Shown here in pieces: positions 32,302-43,171 of a stretch of 64,000 nucleotides of DNA (its first letter is position 1; each line of letters begins with the position of its first letter). Source of the stretch: Helianthus annuus (Eukaryota > Streptophyta > Magnoliopsida > Asterales > Asteraceae); NCBI RefSeq assembly GCF_002127325.2, contig NC_035436.2, positions 21,732,883 through 21,796,882 of the forward strand. The letters run 5' to 3'. The notes beneath the pieces are model-generated. The model was not told where the DNA came from. It worked only from the letters and a program-made list of their open reading frames with translations, and ran no database searches. Made by a program: the position numbers and the translations under genes.

Positions 32302-33089
32302 CGACCTGAGCTCTCACGGCCCTCGCAATTAACCCCTGACAGATATCATCTGTGGTATACTCACCTGTAAGACTGAATATTGGGATCTGGATACGGGAGT
32401 ATATACAAGTAGTGGGACACACGGATAAGTTTAAGTTCCTAAAATTCTAATATCGTATCTTGGATCAGTTGAACTTTGTGTGAAAATTTAAGTGGACCAG
32501 TATACTGACAATCTAGGTGAATTGTTTAGAACTTAAAATGAAATGAAGCTTAACGGTGTTAGTGATAAGTCTCATAAACTGATATGATCCTCTTACGCGA
32601 ACTCACAAAAATATTGTTTGTAAATATTTCATTTCTACATTATTCTGTTTTTACTAGTAGTGTTAGTTACTTACTTTCAGTAAATCCAAAAAGATTTTCG
32701 ATGACTGATATTAAAAAACTGATTTTCAAAATTCCGAGTGCTAAACATGATGAACAGCTGGTTTGTGAGAGTGTGTTGTTTTCTGATAATAAAATAATAT
32801 TGTTGTAAGTGGTTCATCAGAAACAGTTTGTTTGAGATAGTTTCAAATGATGTTTATATGCTTAAATGATTGTCATAAAACTTATGTTTGTGGTAGAGTT
32901 TTATACAGGATGAATCAACATTTGAGGGGGAGTGCATGTTGATGATGATAATTTTAATGTCAACATTTAAGTGACGAAGATAGAGAAAAAGATGAAGAGA
33001 TAGAGAGAGAGAAGCCCAGAGACTGATCAAGACTGAAGAAGTGCAGACACGACATTGTCAAAGACTCGATAAACGACTCGTCAACATCT

Positions 33090-33100
33090 GAGGGGGAGTT
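33090..33100 (+). other. Element C polypurine tract
   Basis: GAGGGGGAGTT directly before the 3' LTR. Confidence 0.85.
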
Positions 33101-33545
33101 TGTTGGTGCACTACATCTGTCGACTTCGTCTTGTATCGAGTCTTAGTCTTAGATTGTTAGATCAGGGCGCGTGTTACGGAAAAATAGGAAACTATATGTG
33201 TTTTAGATGATAGTTTCGCTTATGTGTCAATGTGGTTTCGCTTATATGTCACAATGTAGTTCCGCTTGAGTGTCAGTTTGGAGGTCCCGCTTGTGTGTCA
33301 ATGTATGTTGAAGCGGAACCTTGAGCACTATATATAGTCCCATAAGTGAAACATTTGTAACAGTTGCTTGAAATCATACCGAGGTGCTGCCGGTGTGAGA
33401 TTTGGTTGTAAACTGTCAAATATCAATACAACAAGGTGTTTAAAGAGATTTGCTAGCTGTTTCTGATTCAAATACTTGTTTTCCGCACCTGTATTTGATA
33501 AAAACTCCTCTGAACGACTCGTTCGGGTCGAGACACGATCCTACA
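33101..33545 (+). repeat. Element C 3' LTR
   Basis: 445 bp, same length as the 5' LTR. About ten substitutions and no gap were seen by eye, so the insertion is fairly recent compared with its decayed coding region. Confidence 0.95.
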
Positions 33546-33550
33546 GATAA

Positions 33551-34039
33551 GCACTGATATTCAAAATCAATGCTGTATCCACTGATATGCTATCCACTGA
33601 TGTAGTAAAAACATCCATTGATGGTGAAAATCACCCACTGTTTCACTTGTTACCATTGTAACCACTGATACTTGTTTCATCAGTGGCCACCAAAACAACT
33701 GTCCTCCATTATTTACTCTTCCATCAGGGGTTGGCACGTGGTCAGTTTTTAGCCGTCAGATCATTATAACATCTGCCACGTCAGTATTTCCTTTTTCCCT
33801 GAATAAAACCCTGATCAAAACCCCAAACAGGGTTTCACTGTCGAATTGAATTCCAAACATTCTTTTCACAAAGCAGTTTCCCTCTCATAACTCCAAAAAC
33901 ACTTTTCGATCTTCTTCATCAAAAGTGACGAGACCAAAATCGAAATCAAATCAAAATCATCTTCTTCATCCGCTCCTAAAGACGCCACTCAAATGGCGTT
34001 GATCAAAACGAAATACCATACAAATCTCCTCACAACTAC
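33551..34039 (+). repeat. Element B motif-rich leader of the env-like gene
   Basis: Non-coding. Its first 140 bp carry CCACTGATG, CACTGATA and related motifs about ten times, the same motif family as in the B LTR and at 26265-26400. It lies just upstream of the env-like ORF, parallel to the TCCGAAAT array before the env-like ORF of D. Confidence 0.6.
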
Positions 34040-34320
34040 TTGGGTATTCTCACAAAACCCACTTCCAACAACACCTTTGATTCCATCATCAACACCTTAA
34101 CTGCGTCAAAGTACAAAACTTTGCTTACAACAGATGCTCCCATCTACATACAAACCCAGAGAGAGTTCTGGAAAATGGCTACCCTTGAGAAACAAGGAGA
34201 TACTGTCAAAGCCATAAACTCCTCGAGACAGGGTAAAGAAATTCAGATCACTCCAGAATCAATCTCAGAAGTCTTCAAACTCGATGATCAAAAAGGAAAA
34301 CTTCTGTATCCAAAGACGAG

Positions 34321-35034
34321 ATGAAAACTGATTTTCTGAGAAGAGGGTATGCAGTACAACCAACAAGAGATACCTTACGAAAAGGTTATTTCCCTCCTGC
34401 ACCCAGGTTTTTATTTCACACTCTTTTGATGTGTGTATCAAATAAAACAACTGCTTTTAACGAGATACCATTAAAAATCCAATGTCTGGGATATGCTATT
34501 TTGAATAATGATAATTATAATTATTCCCAAGAGATTTTTGATGATTTGGTAAAAAATGTTGATAATAAGGCATTTCTGCTCTTTCCAAGGTTTCTGAGTT
34601 ATTATTTTGAACAAAAATTTGTAAAGAAGGATGCAAAATTGCCCAAACAAGGTGCTGACTTTAAAATAAATGGTTTAATGCCTGAAACATTCTCTAGAAT
34701 GTTGGCACTTATAAAAACAAAAGCAGAGGTGCCTGAGCAGATTTTAGCAGATGAAACTGCTCCTCAGGTATCGGCTGCTGAGCCCACTGCTCCAGGTGAT
34801 CAAAGCAGCACACCCACTGCTTTGAAACCCACACCTGCCACCACCAAAAAGACCAAAAAGAAAATATCCAGAAAGCCCCCCAAACCCAAAACAAAGGCAT
34901 CTCTGGAAGATGAGATCCCAGAGCCACTGCCAGTGACAACACAAATGTCACCAATAACCACTGCTGCTACTTCCTCACAGCAGATGGAAGAAAGATCTCC
35001 ACCTTTGCCTCAAACTCCTCCTGCATCCTCATAA
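34321..35034 (+). pseudogene. Env-like N-terminal domain, element B
   Basis: 237 residues. The first 140 form the conserved helical domain (RRGYAVQPTRDTLRKGYFPP, FHTLLMCVSNKTTAFNEIP, DNKAFLLFPRFLSYYF), related to D residues 130-260. The rest is a Pro/Thr/Lys-rich linker (TTKKTKKKISRKPPKPKTKA) ending at an in-frame TAA. The 5' 94 residues of the domain are in the preceding frame (34040-34324). Confidence 0.7.
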
Positions 35035-37043
35035 AAGGATCAGGTTGTAAACACAGGGACCCCACAATATGAAGCTCTGGACCCACTCAGATCCATCTTC
35101 CATAGTCCTGATCCAAAGGACATGTCTCTTTCAACTCCATTACCCTCACCCCCCACATTACCACAATCCATGATACCTTTGTTGCATACAGTTGGTATTA
35201 CTCAGACACAAACCAGTTCCTCTCAAACACCTATCACTGAGAGTATACTCCCACAAGTGACTAGGTCTGATGTTGATATCTCTGTTATCCCAGCAACAAC
35301 TGAGGAGGTTACACTGCAGGAGTTACAAGTGACTCCTGTCAGTAGTTCAAGTGGAGCAGCCACTACAAATGTTGAACCTACAGGTTTACAGTTGGACAGT
35401 GGTTACATTCATAAGACTCCCTTGAAGGCAATTTCTACAATAGCACCAATGAGAACCACCAGTGAGTTTGTTTTAACCACTGGCAACATCGAAAGGTTAT
35501 CAAGTGCTGTAGAAAGAAGTCCCCAGTACCAAGAACAAGGGGCACCAATGAATGGTTTTTGGGACTCAGTTCCTAAGTCACACATTGGTACCACCACTGC
35601 TGGTGGGGATTCAGATGATCCTGTTAATTCAGGTGATGATTCAAGATATCAGGAATTGACGGGCAGGGTTGAAAACCTGGAAAACTCAGTTGCTGAAATA
35701 AAGGATATGGTGTAGCAGCTACTAAAAGCTCAGAAAGCCCAATCCACTGCTTCTCCTACTCTAGCACCTACTCCACAAGCACCTGCTACAAATGAGTTAT
35801 GGAACATGTTCCAACCACTGCTGGAAAGACAAAAGCAGAGGGCAGATCAGCAGCATGCTATACATGTTCAAAAGCTGACAAATATGGTGGAATCAAGATT
35901 CAAAGATATTCAGGAAGATATCAAAGCTATCAAGGCTCACATTCAAAGTGCCACTGGAAAAGTTCCCTCCACTATTCACTTCATGAATAACCCTTTCCCA
36001 GATAATGCCAAAAAAGGGGGAGAAGATCAAGTGGAAGAAAAAAGGGAATTGATGATGGTATATATGTTGAACCAGAAAATAGCCAAACCAAAACTGCAGT
36101 ATCAACACACACCACATCAACACACACCATCACAACTACTGCTCCACCATCATCTGTACCAAAACCATCATCACCATCAAAAACAGCCACCCCATCTTCA
36201 CCTCCTGCCAAAAAGCAGAAGACAGCAGATGTTACAACATCTACTGTAATGGCAACAGTAGTTGAAACACCAGTTGTTCCAACTACTGTTAGTCAACCAC
36301 TTATCACCACTCCAACAACTGCCATCACAACCCCTGCTCAAAAGCAGAAGACATCTGCTGACATATCAGTAGTTGTAATGACAACAGCGGTTGAGACACT
36401 AGTTGTTTCAACCACTGTTAGTCAACCATCCACCACTGCTCTTACCTTTCCTACATCATAACCAAAGCTCTTCACCAGAAAAAGAAAGTCAATCTCTGTC
36501 AATGAGGACATACATGATCCTAATGCTGCAAAATATCCACTGGAACTAGAAGCTATCAAAAATGAGATGAGGCAATTCTGTACTGAGGAAGATCCTTCAA
36601 AAAGAAGATTCCCCTCACTCATAGGCTTCATTGCACCAGAAGATATGGATGATTATCTCAAGCTTAAGGCAAAGCAAGCTAAAATAAGAGCTAAAGTTGA
36701 AAGCGAAGGTCTAAGTGACGAGGCCATTGAAGAAAAACTGGAATTCTTCTTTTCAAAAGTGAAGCAGATAGAAGAGTTTGCACAAGAACTGAACAAAGAA
36801 AAGGCTGATCAATGAAATAGGTTAAGAAAAGAATATCTAGCCTATATCATGAAAGAGAAATTCTATCTTGTTGAAGAAAAACAGTTTGAAGAATGGCCAG
36901 TAGTTGCTCTGAAGCATGAAGCAAACAGGATTGAAAGGATTAAAGGTGATCCAAGTAAGAAGAAGACAGCTCCAAATTGGAACAAATATAAAAAGCTAAT
37001 TGCTGATCTTACTTCTGAATACAAAAGATAGAAAAAGGAGCTG

Positions 37044-37787
37044 GTGGATGCAAAAATGGATACTGCTGAAGCCATATCAAAATGGTCAAAGCAGCAGACT
37101 GATGAAGCCTATGAAAGGCTGAAGAAAAGGAAGACAACTGTTTCAGGCATTTCAAAGAACCAAGAGCAAATGATGAAGCTTGAACAGCAGATTGAAAACC
37201 TCCAAAAACTATTCAAATCAGCAGATAATCCTATTCTTGTGTCAAACCAAGAAGAAGGAAAACAACTGTCTGAAGAAGATGTAAAGAATAGGGAAGCTGA
37301 GTACTTCAATGAAACCATCATGAAAATGGGTCTAAAAGAAGAGAGCTCAACAAAGCTTCAGAACCTTTTTAAGAAGGTATTAACTAAACCTGCATCACCA
37401 AACACTTTGACAGGCATGACAGACTTTGAGAGGCAAGAGCTGATCGAAAAAGAGACTGCAGAAGACATAGCTGCAGCAAACAATGTCATTGAGATGGCCT
37501 TCAAAAGAATGTCTGAAAGTCTGCAAGTTTTCACAAGTCCAACATCTCCAAACTCATCATCGAATAAATCTCTCCCAAGAAACCCATTAGGATTAAAAGT
37601 ACTAAAGTGGATGTCTGATCAAAAGACCCACGTATTGACCTTGGTCAGATCCAATGGCGAAGTGAAGTACATATCAAGGAAAGAAGCACTAGGCCTTAGT
37701 GTTGAAGATTTGCAGGATCTCCTTGAACTTACACTGTGTAGGGATGAAGATGACACAAGTTCCAAGTATTTTGAAGAAGAATTTTAA
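37044..37787 (+). pseudogene. Env-like C-terminal coiled coil and domain, element B
   Basis: 247 residues: a heptad-rich helix (KNQEQMMKLEQQIENLQKLF), an acidic helical stretch, then the C-terminal domain with WMSDQKTHVLTLVRSNGEVKYISRKEALGL and a final acidic tail. D has the analogous FWAYDPKMAEAVIVTEEQSIRIPNSYDLMSF. Two preceding pieces of the coiled-coil region (36567-36815 and 36849-37031) are in the same frame, separated by single stops. Confidence 0.68.
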
Positions 37788-37856
37788 GAACAAGCTAAGG
37801 AACTTCTGATGAGGAATAAAGGTCCAGAATAATGAGGGGTTTAGGCATTATCTGTT

Positions 37857-37868
37857 CCAGGGGGAGAT
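37857..37868 (+). other. Element B polypurine tract
   Basis: CCAGGGGGAGAT abuts the 3' LTR start. Confidence 0.82.
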
Positions 37869-38657
37869 TGTTGGGATTGAACCCTACCAGAGGAAGAGAT
37901 AATGAAAGCCAAAACCAGATCACAACAGTGGAATCAAAATAAACAACTGTTTACACTTAGCTTTCCCCTTGACAGTGGTATTCTAAGTATTGCTCACTGT
38001 AACAACTGATGAACCAAACACTGATGAGATTCTAAAGACTGCTGAAGACAAACATTGTTGCTCTATCTACTGCTGTTTCCTAAGTACTGCTGAAGACACA
38101 AGCACTGCCCATTCAAGGACTGATCAACTTTGAAGAAAGCACTGATGCTGAACATCAGTGCTTAGGCTACAACAGTGGAACGTGAAGCAGTTGGTATCTC
38201 TTGCTTTGTATTGTACTTATAATCAGATGTTACACATCAGTAGTTTGTATAGAACAATGTTTATAGGCTGCTAGTTTGTTAGATGTCACTATCATGGTGA
38301 CGTCAGCTGAGATGCTTCAGTGGTTTGGTTTGTCTATAAATGGAGCAGTACCCTGTACTGTTACATTTGATTGACTGAGTGGATTCTTCTTCTTCAGTCC
38401 AATCCTTTGATCTTGTGCAACCAACCTTGGGGTATCAGGCTGAGGGGGAGTTAGTTCTGTAAACATGCTGTAATCATTTGCTTTGTATCTCAATCATTCA
38501 ACTTAATGGAAAGCATTTGTTTACCAAACTATTTTCTCTTCTGATTGTGTTCACAAAGTTTGTTTTTCATTTCCGCTACACTTAATCTCATTTCACATTC
38601 ATTGTTCTGTCAAAGTTATACAAACGAGCACAATCATGACAGCCTCTGATCCTAACA
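37869..38657 (+). repeat. Element B 3' LTR
   Basis: 789 bp, starting TGTTGGGATTGAACCC and ending CCTAACA. It keeps TGACGTCA (38298-38305) and TATAAA (38335-38340). Followed by AAATT, the right TSD copy. Confidence 0.92.
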
Positions 38658-38662
38658 AAATT

Positions 38663-38870
38663 CTTTTTGTTTTGTGCCTCCCCCGAAACCCCAAGTCAGC
38701 CGTCCAAAAATCCCTTCACTTCCTCTATGATCACGTGATGATGATGAGTGTGTTTTTTAATGTTAATGTCAGCTACCCCTAAAAAAAACCCCTTAGGTTA
38801 TTATTTTTTTCTATTAAATCCCTTGTGCATGTCTTAACTCGTAAGCTACGAATCAATGCCGTAGCCTACG
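38663..38870 (-). repeat. Element G 5' LTR, middle fragment
   Basis: 208 bp between B and D, collinear with 19515-19722 of the intact LTR. CTACG at 38866-38870 is the left TSD of D. Confidence 0.88.
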
Positions 38871-39209
38871 TGTAAGTCCCGAAACCAAGATCACAATGAT
38901 ATCGCACAACTCGTAAGGTGGCGGAATCACACAAACAAGTTGTAAAACAAAGAAAGATGAAGAAGAAGGATGATTGATATTCAAAAGCTTCACAAATCTT
39001 GCATACAAAGGTTTGTCTAATACAAGATTACCCAAAATCACCAACCATGCACCTATTACATCATTTACTATTTATAGAAAGGGATTAGGGAGTGTGCCCC
39101 CTAAACCCTAGGCCCATAACTACACTACTAGGCCCAAAACCCATGATTAACCCATCATTCCATCTAATTCACTAACTATCTTATCCATAAACCTCAAAGG
39201 GGCCTAACA
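38871..39209 (-). repeat. Element D 3' LTR
   Basis: On the minus strand it begins TGTTAGGCCCC and ends GGGACTTACA. A TATA-like CTATAAATAG lies on the minus strand at 39068-39077. Confidence 0.93.
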
Positions 39210-39221
39210 ATCTCCCCCTAG
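39210..39221 (-). other. Element D polypurine tract
   Basis: Minus strand CTAGGGGGAGAT, adjacent to the 3' LTR. Confidence 0.85.
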
Positions 39222-39243
39222 ATTTATTGGATAAGTAGACGCA

Positions 39244-41958
39244 TCAGACTCTTGGATCGAGAGGACCTGGAGGAGGATTAGCAAAGAGATTGTTCTTCAA
39301 GATGTTGGTAGCAGCAATTGGCCATGACTTATCACATTCTTCATACTTCTCGTTGGTTCGAATTTGATGGTTTGTAAGAATCAGCATGTCTTCCTCATGA
39401 AAACTCATCAAATCATATGAGTTTGGGATCCTGATGGATTGCTCTTCCGTGACAATCACAGCTTCGGCCATTTTTGGATCATAGGCCCAGAATTTGAACG
39501 TCTTTAGAATTCCCTTTTCGAATTTTCTTGCAAGTGGAACAACTTTCTCTTTATCAGTGGGTGGCCAGATGATTGATTTCACTATTCTTTTGGTGAAAGA
39601 GTCTCGAACACCAGGATTTCTTTTTACTATAGGCTGGGCAGTTTTCATGGTTGTGAAATTTGTTCTTACTTCTTTTTCAAGACGAGAGTGGAATGCCCAA
39701 CCTCTGCTTCTCTTATTCAGATCTAGATCATAGTAAGGAGCTCGTAACAAAGTCTTCAAATCAATTTGAGTCCAGGATTCAAACTGGCTTTCCTGGGCAT
39801 AATACTCCCCGTGCCCACTCTTTCGAGTAATCAACCACATATCTTTGTCTGGCTCATATCTCCAACATGCCACCTCTGACTTGTTTCCCACTTCATCGTA
39901 ATAGGTAGATCCCAATTCCATCACTAGCCTGTCGGGTATTTTTGTGGGATCCTTTAGTTGAAAGTTTTCATCGAGAGGATTCATGTCTTGATTCTTCATC
40001 ACCAACAATTGTTTCTTTCTTTGCTTCTCCTATTCTTTTTCCAACTTTCTCTGCTCACGCCTTTTCTTGGACTTGCCGCTCAACTTCTTTGGCTCTGCTG
40101 CCAGATAAGCTTCCAAGGCTGCTTCTCTTTCAGCTTTAGCAGCTGCATGAGCTGCTGCTCTTTGTTCTTGTGTTTGCTGAGGTCTTCCAACATAGAACTG
40201 CTCGTCCTCTTTATCAACAAATTCATTTCCAAACTTCTTTTCAAGCTTCGCCTTCAGATCATAGACAGTAGACATTAACATCCCTACATCCCCTTGCAGT
40301 TGATCTATTGTGAGATCTCTGCTTCTGAGCTGAGGTTGTAGAGAGGAGATCTGGGCTTCTTTTAATGCAGCGTCTTGTTGCAGAGAGACAATTTGAGCAC
40401 TTTTCAGTTCACCATCTTGTTCCAATATTACCACACGTCTTTTCAAACTTTTAACATATTCTTCTTCATCACTATCACTTTCAAAGACCTGTCTCTTCTC
40501 ACTTGCATATCGAAATACAGCTTCATCATGCTCTGCTATGTGAACTCCACTTGAACTTCCTGCTTCAATTTGAACACCACCACTTGAGCTGCTGGGATGA
40601 GAGGAGGTGGTTTCAAAGTCGAAGTTGAAATCATACAGGTCTGTGTCTTCCAGGTTAGTTTTCTCTGATGCATCAGCAGTTTGCGGATCAGGTTGAGGAT
40701 CAATTGTAGGAATGGGCTTAGAAGTGGTCGAGGGCTCAGAAAGAGTGTTGTCAGGTGCATTTTCAGTCTTTTGTTTCTTTGTTGCAGTTTCTTCAGTTGT
40801 ATCTGCTGATTGTTGAATATCAGAAGTGAAAATGGATGGAGGGTCTCCACTATCACCCTGCAAACTCATAATCAAAGCAGCAAGATTTTCGGAAGTCATT
40901 TGCACTGGTTCTCGAACAGCATTCACTTCTTTATCAGAAGTCACTATCTCTATTTCGCTTTCAGAATTTGTTTCTTCACTAGAGTCCGTTTCAGAATCGG
41001 TATCAACCACAAGAACTTCTTCATCATCATCACCTGCCTGTTGTACTTGCTGCATAAGTTGAATATCATGCTCTTCCGCTATTTGTGCATTAGCTGGAGG
41101 CGGAACTGGAGCTACAGGGATGGCTAGGGGAGCTGGTGCAGTAGGAGCTCCGTGTACATTGTCAGAAAACCTCCCATGCTTCTCAAGAGCATATCTTCCT
41201 TCAAAGTTGTGATGCTTGGCGCGTTTGTCTCTGCAGGCATTTTCGAAGCACCCTGGCCCCATAGGCTTTAGGTTGATGTAGTTTGGCCCCTTGACCAACG
41301 CTGGGTATTTCTCATCAAGAATTATTTGTAAGAACCTTGGGTATAACATGAATATCTTTTTCTTTGGATCTTCCAACATCTTCTTCATGTTATCGAAGAT
41401 GAACGCTGAGAAGTTGTATTCCCATTCATTTACAAGCGCTACGACTGCTGAGGTTTGCGTTTTGTTCAACTGATCCCACCCACCTTTGTTCTCAGCAACA
41501 CACTGAAGGAAAAAGTGAACTAATAGTCTCCAGTAAGGTGGAAACAGCTTTTTCAGCACAGTAGGATATCCTCCCTCATAGCTCATTCTTCTCAGGGCAG
41601 CTTGAACTCTGGCTTGATCGTATAAAGTGGGATGATGCAGCTGATCTCCTATTCTCAATACTTCTCGAATCACAGCTTCGGACACGACAATCTTCGTCTT
41701 TTGTACAGTAGCTTCAATGAATCCAGCACCTTGTCTGTCAATCTTTGCCGTATTCCAAAAGGCGTTGATGCGGTTACTACAGATCACAGGGTTTGTTCTT
41801 AGTGCATATGTGAGAGGGCAGTTATTTAGACCCCTGATTAGCGATCCAAAAAACTCCACTTGATCCGCGGGAGGATTTGATAGGAAGCCTGCTTGATTGT
41901 GAAATTCGTTCACCTCCAATTGCCGTTGATACTTTTCTTGCAACATTGCGCCTGCCAT
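39244..41958 (-). pseudogene. Env-like 3' ORF of element D, one in-frame stop
   Basis: 905 codons in one frame, broken only by a TAG after residue 642. Residues 20-270 form the conserved N-terminal domain (FFGSLIRGLNNCPLTYALRT, NAFWNTAKIDRQG, LFPPYWRLLVHFFLQCVAEN, EYNFSAFIFDNMKK, MLYPRFLQIILDEKYP). Residues 280-500 are acidic and Ser/Pro-rich; about 505-585 are a coiled coil (KSLKRRVVILEQDGELKSAQ); 600-642 are Ala/Lys/Arg-rich. After the TAG comes a C-terminal domain (YYDEVGNKSEVACWRYEPD, SIIWPPTDKEKVVPLARKF). B has the same plan. It lies after pol, as in SIRE1. I find no convincing transmembrane helix, so env is only a positional name; a scaffold-like protein is equally possible. Confidence 0.78.
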
Positions 41959-42145
41959 TTCTGCACTTCACATACAGCCGTTAGATGACATATGAAAGCT
42001 TTACTTAAATATTGAATCAACGACGAGTCGACAAGATCAATTTTTCGAAAACTTAAATATAAGCAACATCTTTCAAGCAAGTAGTCCAAAAAGAACAATT
42101 CAAAAGTCAATCAGGTCAAACAGTCAAGTATCACAAAAATGGGGT

Positions 42146-42440
42146 TCATTTCGAATGAACTTCATCATTTGGAATAGGCTTCCGTCCGAAATCATCCGTA
42201 ATGAACCTTATGAGTCCGGAATCATCTGGAAAGCATCCGGAATCATCAGTAATGATGACTTCATGTCCGTGATAGTCCAGAATGATCCGTAATGCACATA
42301 AGTGATCCGGAATGATACATAAATGATCCGGAATGCAGTACCTAAGGTCCGTAATCAATCCGTAATCAGTCCGGAATGAAGTCAGTAGAGAGAGAACGAT
42401 GCTCTGAGTCCGAAATGGTCCGCAACAAAGATACGGATCC
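42146..42440 (-). repeat. TCCGAAAT/TCCGTAAT motif array before env-like ORF of D
   Basis: About fourteen copies of TCCG-A/G/T-AAT with short spacers, directly upstream of the env-like start (41958). The same motif fills the D leader at 51045-51480. Confidence 0.7.
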
Positions 42441-43074
42441 TAGTTTGTATTGCCTTATATACTCCGAAATGCTATTGGGCCAGGCCCATTTCGAATGATC
42501 CGTAATCATGGCCTGTTCAGAATTTGACCAAGTCAAATCCTGATGGGCCTATTCTCTCATTTCGAACAGTGGGCCACCCAGAGTTAATACCTTTTTATTA
42601 TTATATTATTTTATTTTTGCCTTTTTCAAAAATAGCAATGTACCCCTTTTCAAAATCAACGCAACACCCCACTGAGCAATTAAAATAAAATAAAAAATAA
42701 AAATAATGAAAAAGTAATTAACCAGAAAAATATGCACAAGATACCAACATAGGGTTGATTTTGGGAAGACTGTCACGGGATCAAATCGTTCTTGAACTTG
42801 TTAAGGGACACTTTTCAGCTCTTCGTTTACTTAGGCTGGTCCACGCAATTGTAGATATGCTTGTCCTCTTAAATCCACCGCTCAAACTTCAACTTTTTGC
42901 TTTTGTGATACATTTTTAGGTATTTTTATACTGTGACATCTGTGTGTCCCATTCCAAGGCATACCCCTGCGATCAAGGTAAGCACAACAGTTCATCATAG
43001 TAGGTGAGTATACTGAGATCATCCTTTTATTCTATTTGTTTTATTTCACGCCAGACTTCCTGGTGAACAGGTCA

Positions 43075-43086
43075 GTACTTCCGTAC
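43075..43086 (-). other. GGAA-loop hairpin 1 of element D
   Basis: Minus strand GTAC-GGAA-GTAC, a 4-bp stem with GNRA-type loop, followed by TGACCTG. Stem bases differ from C and E but pair. Confidence 0.5.
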
Positions 43087-43159
43087 AGGAGAGAGACCAA
43101 GGAAGATCTGACGAGGGCCCCCTATTTTTTTAATGCCAGACTTCCTGGTGAACAGGTCA

Positions 43160-43171
43160 GTACTTCCGTAC
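43160..43171 (-). other. GGAA-loop hairpin 2 of element D
   Basis: Second copy, GTAC-GGAA-GTAC on the minus strand, preceded by CTCTCTGCC as in C and E. It lies 85 bp from the first because the whole 69-bp unit is duplicated. Confidence 0.5.

Larger units (their letters stand above)
31233..33089 (+). other. Element C conserved 3' non-coding region
   Basis: About 1.86 kb between gag and the PPT with no credible gene. Related in order to 2842-5391 of E. It carries purine tracts (31592-31601 region and 31741-31750), two hairpins (32122-32131, 32290-32301) and the block GGGACACACGGATAAG near 32415. Part of this module also lies after pol in D. Confidence 0.65.
26407..33545 (+). mobile_element. 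Element C: gag-only SIRE-type LTR retrotransposon
   Basis: Two 445-bp LTRs (26407-26851, 33101-33545) with about ten differences (near 98% identity), perfect TSD GATAA (26402-26406 and 33546-33550), Met-tRNA PBS, repeat-rich leader, one very long gag frame, a conserved non-coding 3' region and a PPT. No pol is present. It is the innermost insertion of a chain F-A-G-B-C and a close relative of E. Confidence 0.95.
34040..37787 (+). pseudogene. Env-like 3' ORF of element B, broken
   Basis: About 1,250 codons over three frames. The N-terminal domain (34040-34735) matches that of D (41958 region): FW.MA.L..QG, I.ITPESISEV, then PPAPRFLFHTLLMCVSN, YNYSQEIFDDL and LLFPRFLSYYFE. A Pro/Thr/Ser-rich linker follows (34740-36480), then a charged coiled-coil region (36540-37330) and a conserved C-terminal part (KVLKWMSDQKTHVLTLVRSNG, 37600 onward). 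Frameshifts near 34315 and 36240 and stops at 35032, 35713, 36459, 36813 and 37029 break it. SIRE1-type elements carry a so-called env-like ORF after pol; I assign it there by position and layout. I see no clear signal peptide or transmembrane segment. Confidence 0.72.
23918..38657 (+). mobile_element. Element B: Copia/SIRE-like element with only an env-like gene
   Basis: LTRs 23918-24723 (806 bp) and 37869-38657 (789 bp), both beginning TGTTGGGATTGAACCC and ending CCTAACA. A Met-tRNA PBS and a PPT CCAGGGGGAGAT are in place. After removing nested element C, the body (about 6 kb) has no gag, protease, integrase or RT, only a broken env-like ORF related to the 3' ORF of D. It is therefore non-autonomous or internally deleted. 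The placement after pol in D points to SIRE/Maximus affinity. Confidence 0.88.

Noticed and set aside
32584..32808. 74-codon frame in the C 3' region
   Set aside because: Not preserved in E and AT-rich; treated as non-coding.
40810..41127. Plus-strand frames of about 100 codons inside 39244-41958
   Set aside because: Antisense to the conserved env-like ORF; composition mirrors its acidic, Ser-rich region.
39244..41958. Endogenous virus (pararetrovirus or retrovirus) origin of the env-like gene
   Set aside because: Element is clearly Ty1/Copia by domain order, and the protein lacks visible signal peptide, cleavage site or membrane anchor.
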